From assembly GCA_027057815.1 (NCBI GenBank), contig JALURD010000278.1:1-7067 (forward strand): a DNA stretch of 7,067 nt, read 5' to 3'. This stretch comes from Acidilobaceae archaeon (GTDB taxonomy: Archaea > Thermoproteota > Thermoprotei_A > Sulfolobales > Acidilobaceae). Below are positions 5,002-7,067 of this stretch, piece after piece. The notes beneath the pieces are model-generated. The model did not search any database. It was not told the DNA's origin and was given only the letters and a program-made list of their open reading frames with translations. Position numbers and translations under genes: made by a program. Within the stretch, counting starts at the first letter, position 1, and each line of letters begins with the position of its first letter.

Positions 5002-7067
5002 CTAGGGTAGCTCCCTGAGGTCCGGCACCTTAGGCGGCCACTTGTAGGCTACCAGGTCAGGCTTGCCACCGATGCCAGCGCCTAGGAAGTGTGCCCTCCT
5101 GAAGCCCTTCTCCGGCCAGTCCTCCACGACCAGCCCTGCCTCGCCGCGCCTGTACCTAGCGACTAGCTCGCCCTTCACCACGCCCAGTATCCTCGGGAAG
5201 TCCATGTCAAAGCCCCACCTAGCCCTCCAGACGCTGTAGATCCTCCTGGCAAGCTGGCCCCGAGAGCCGTGAGTGAGCAGTTTGAAGAAGAAGTCGTAAG
5301 CGTCCCTGGCGGCTTGGTAGTCGAACTCCATCTTGCCGTATTCTTCCTCGGGGACCTTCTCGATCTTAACCTTGAAGTGCCAGAGGTTTGTCCACGACAC
5401 GGGATCCTCTATGACGGGAAGTATGAAGTCGTAGGGCACCCCGCTCTGCTTCCACCACACAAACCTGCCCTGGTCCCAGAACGGCATGCCTCTATCCCTA
5501 TAGAGCCTAGTCACGTAGTACTCGTTGATCTCCTCCTCGGTCATGGGCCTGGTGTGCTCGGCAGGCTTTGCTTCAAACTTCCTCCACTCCCTAAAGAGGC
5601 TCCTGTCTCTGATGGAGTCCATTAGTGGTTTTCCGTCGACCTTCATCTCGTATGTTGTAAAGATTGTGCTACTCGGGTTGGCGGTGTATACCTCTCCGTT
5701 GACCTTGTACTCGGCCTTCTCCCACCAGGCTGGCCTCCACCTGTACTGGCCCTGCAACATTATCACGACTCCCTCCCTAACCCTCTCCGTCACCCATACC
5801 TTAGTGACGAAGCTGCTGACTTCGAGGTCGTTGAGTGGCGGTATGAGAATCCTCACCCTAACCGTGTCACCCGTCTTGAGACCCATAAGCTCAGCGTCTA
5901 CGGGGTTGACCCATAGGTATAAGGCTGGGAAGAGTTCAAATGTGAACCAGTTATACTGGCTCCTGCTGTTCTCGCTGGCGAAGAGGAACCTGCTGTTCGC
6001 CACGAAGATGGCTTCGCCCTTTGAGGGGTCGACTCCAGTGGTTAGGCCGGGGATCCCTGCCCAGAAGTCCATTATGGGTATGACTAGGTGCATCTTGTCC
6101 CTCACCAGCTGGCGGGCCGCCTCCACGTCGCCCTGAATGGCCCTCTTGAGCACGTCCTCCTTAGGGAATATCGGGATGGAAACCTCCATTAGCTCCTGCT
6201 CCCTCATGGGTAGTGAGTAGAACTCGAGCTTCCTGGACCACGTCTTCTGGCCTCTGTAAATTACACCGTCAACCTCGACGCCTACAACATTGCCTTTACT
6301 ATCGTAGGCGAGCTTGGTAACCGGGTCAACCTCGGCCACCTTCTCCGGGGGCACCCTCGCCTCGTAAGTCACATTCTTGTACACGTTGGGGACCTCAACC
6401 CAGAACTGGTATAGCTCCAGATACTCGATAGGCTCTAGATCCCTCCTCCTAGCCTCCTCCGCTAGCCTCGGGGTTGCCTCGTAGAGGGCCCAGTTGTACC
6501 AGTCGGTTATCCTGATGAGGAGCTCCTTCCTCAGATCGTTAACCCACTGCTCGTAGCTAATCCTGCCCTCATAGAGGTCTCTTATCAGCTTCTCAGCCAG
6601 GTCCTCGGGCCTTACGCCCACTCTCCTGGCGTACTCCACTCCCCTGTTGTAGTCTATCAGGAACTCGAGCCTATCCGCGAGGCTGGGGATCCTGACCTTG
6701 AGTCCTAGGTAGTCTATCTCCTTCTCCCTGAGCAACTCGTCTACTGGGACGCCCTCGCTTCTCGCCCTCAGCACGGCCTTGGCGATGACTCTCCAGTACA
6801 CTTCAAGGCTCCACTCTTGATATGAGAGGGCGTCTCCGACTCCGACCTCCCTATTGGCCTCGTAAGCGGTTCTGTGTGGGTCCTTAGGCTTCCAGCCCTT
6901 GACCCTCGTGAGGTATGTGTAGTAGATCGGCCAGCGGAGTCCTACCCACTTGTCGGGCGCGTAGATGCCCGAGGAAGCTGGCTGGCCTTCGTGGCGTTCG
7001 TGGAAGAAGCCCTCGGGGAGGACTATGTCGGAGAAGTAGGCGGTCTCGTTCATGAATGGCGTCGAGT
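5002..7067 (-). CDS. Molybdopterin oxidoreductase catalytic subunit (DMSO reductase superfamily), C-terminal part
   Basis: The frame is open to the window edge; the Met encoded at 7051-7053 sits inside a conserved stretch (ETAYFSDIVLPEG) found deep within these enzymes, so it is not the start. About 687 residues are visible; the N-terminal 4Fe-4S and first cofactor-binding part lie outside. Counting from that Met, residues 3-14 are the ET-x-Y-x-D-x-VLP segment. TWSRKLEFYS at 271-280 opens the C-terminal dinucleotide-binding domain. NSRSQYNW (362-369) and VNPVDAELMGLKTGDTVRVR (382-401) are its cofactor-contacting core, and DPVSWTNLWHFKV at 550-562 appears to close it after an inserted stretch (about 440-545). 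Some 115 further residues form an unassigned tail. Such enzymes use a Mo or W bis-pterin centre to reduce or oxidise sulfur, arsenic, nitrogen or selenium compounds. The polyferredoxin and TorD-like neighbours recall sulfur reductase loci. Exact substrate and any Tat signal cannot be judged here. Confidence 0.92.
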   Translation of the reverse strand, partial: STPFMNETAYFSDIVLPEGFFHERHEGQPASSGIYAPDKWVGLRWPIYYTYLTRVKGWKPKDPHRTAYEANREVGVGDALSYQEWSLEVYWRVIAKAVLRARSEGVPVDELLREKEIDYLGLKVRIPSLADRLEFLIDYNRGVEYARRVGVRPEDLAEKLIRDLYEGRISYEQWVNDLRKELLIRITDWYNWALYEATPRLAEEARRRDLEPIEYLELYQFWVEVPNVYKNVTYEARVPPEKVAEVDPVTKLAYDSKGNVVGVEVDGVIYRGQKTWSRKLEFYSLPMREQELMEVSIPIFPKEDVLKRAIQGDVEAARQLVRDKMHLVIPIMDFWAGIPGLTTGVDPSKGEAIFVANSRFLFASENSRSQYNWFTFELFPALYLWVNPVDAELMGLKTGDTVRVRILIPPLNDLEVSSFVTKVWVTERVREGVVIMLQGQYRWRPAWWEKAEYKVNGEVYTANPSSTIFTTYEMKVDGKPLMDSIRDRSLFREWRKFEAKPAEHTRPMTEEEINEYYVTRLYRDRGMPFWDQGRFVWWKQSGVPYDFILPVIEDPVSWTNLWHFKVKIEKVPEEEYGKMEFDYQAARDAYDFFFKLLTHGSRGQLARRIYSVWRARWGFDMDFPRILGVVKGELVARYRRGEAGLVVEDWPEKGFRRAHFLGAGIGGKPDLVAYKWPPKVPDLRELP

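Noticed and set aside
5525..6136. 203-residue plus-strand open frame within the molybdopterin gene
   Set aside because: The minus strand carries conserved family motifs throughout this stretch, so this is a shadow frame.
7051..7053. ATG as the real start of the molybdopterin gene
   Set aside because: The frame continues to the window edge, and the residues around it belong to a conserved internal motif of the family.

Overview
The window looks like hyperthermophilic or thermoacidophilic archaeal DNA, most likely Thermoproteota (Crenarchaeota). The grounds are a G+C-rich, tightly packed gene string, AGG/AGA arginine and CTA/CTC leucine codons, GTG and TTG start codons beside GGAGG/GGTGA ribosome-binding sites, a TATA-box promoter about 26 bases ahead of an apparently leaderless start, and a VapBC pair of archaeal type. 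Genus cannot be told from this stretch.

Positions 1094-7067 hold one run of five genes, all on the minus strand, read from right to left. They are: the C-terminal part of a large molybdopterin (Mo/W-bis-PGD) oxidoreductase of the DMSO reductase superfamily (cut by the window edge); a small two-cluster ferredoxin with one membrane segment and a Pro-rich, probably exported tail; a TorD/NarJ-type chaperone; a polyferredoxin with four 4Fe-4S motifs, extra cysteines and a C-terminal zinc-ribbon-like module; and a 628-residue P-loop/helical-repeat protein whose start overlaps the polyferredoxin end. Gaps inside the last four genes are 7, 2 and -14 bases, so they are probably one transcript. Catalytic subunit, polyferredoxin and dedicated chaperone together recall archaeal sulfur/polysulfide reductase (sre-like) and other respiratory molybdoenzyme loci. 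The substrate cannot be assigned, and no NrfD-type anchor or separate four-cluster electron-transfer subunit is in view.

Positions 375-1000 hold a minus-strand VapBC toxin-antitoxin pair with its own TATA promoter. The antitoxin frame is open but seems locally scrambled. The toxin is broken by two frameshifts of opposite sign: all four PIN-domain acidic positions survive, but in two reading frames.

Positions 1-374 are less G+C-rich and hold no intact gene. Short open stretches in shifting plus-strand frames, ending in a stop at 361-363 that faces the toxin stop, suggest a decayed convergent gene. The right-hand part is thus a compact, apparently functional respiratory operon, and the left end is an eroding accessory segment.

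The most unusual gene is the 628-residue protein: it has a clear P-loop shape with valine in place of the Walker A lysine, and it is coupled to molybdoenzyme maturation genes.
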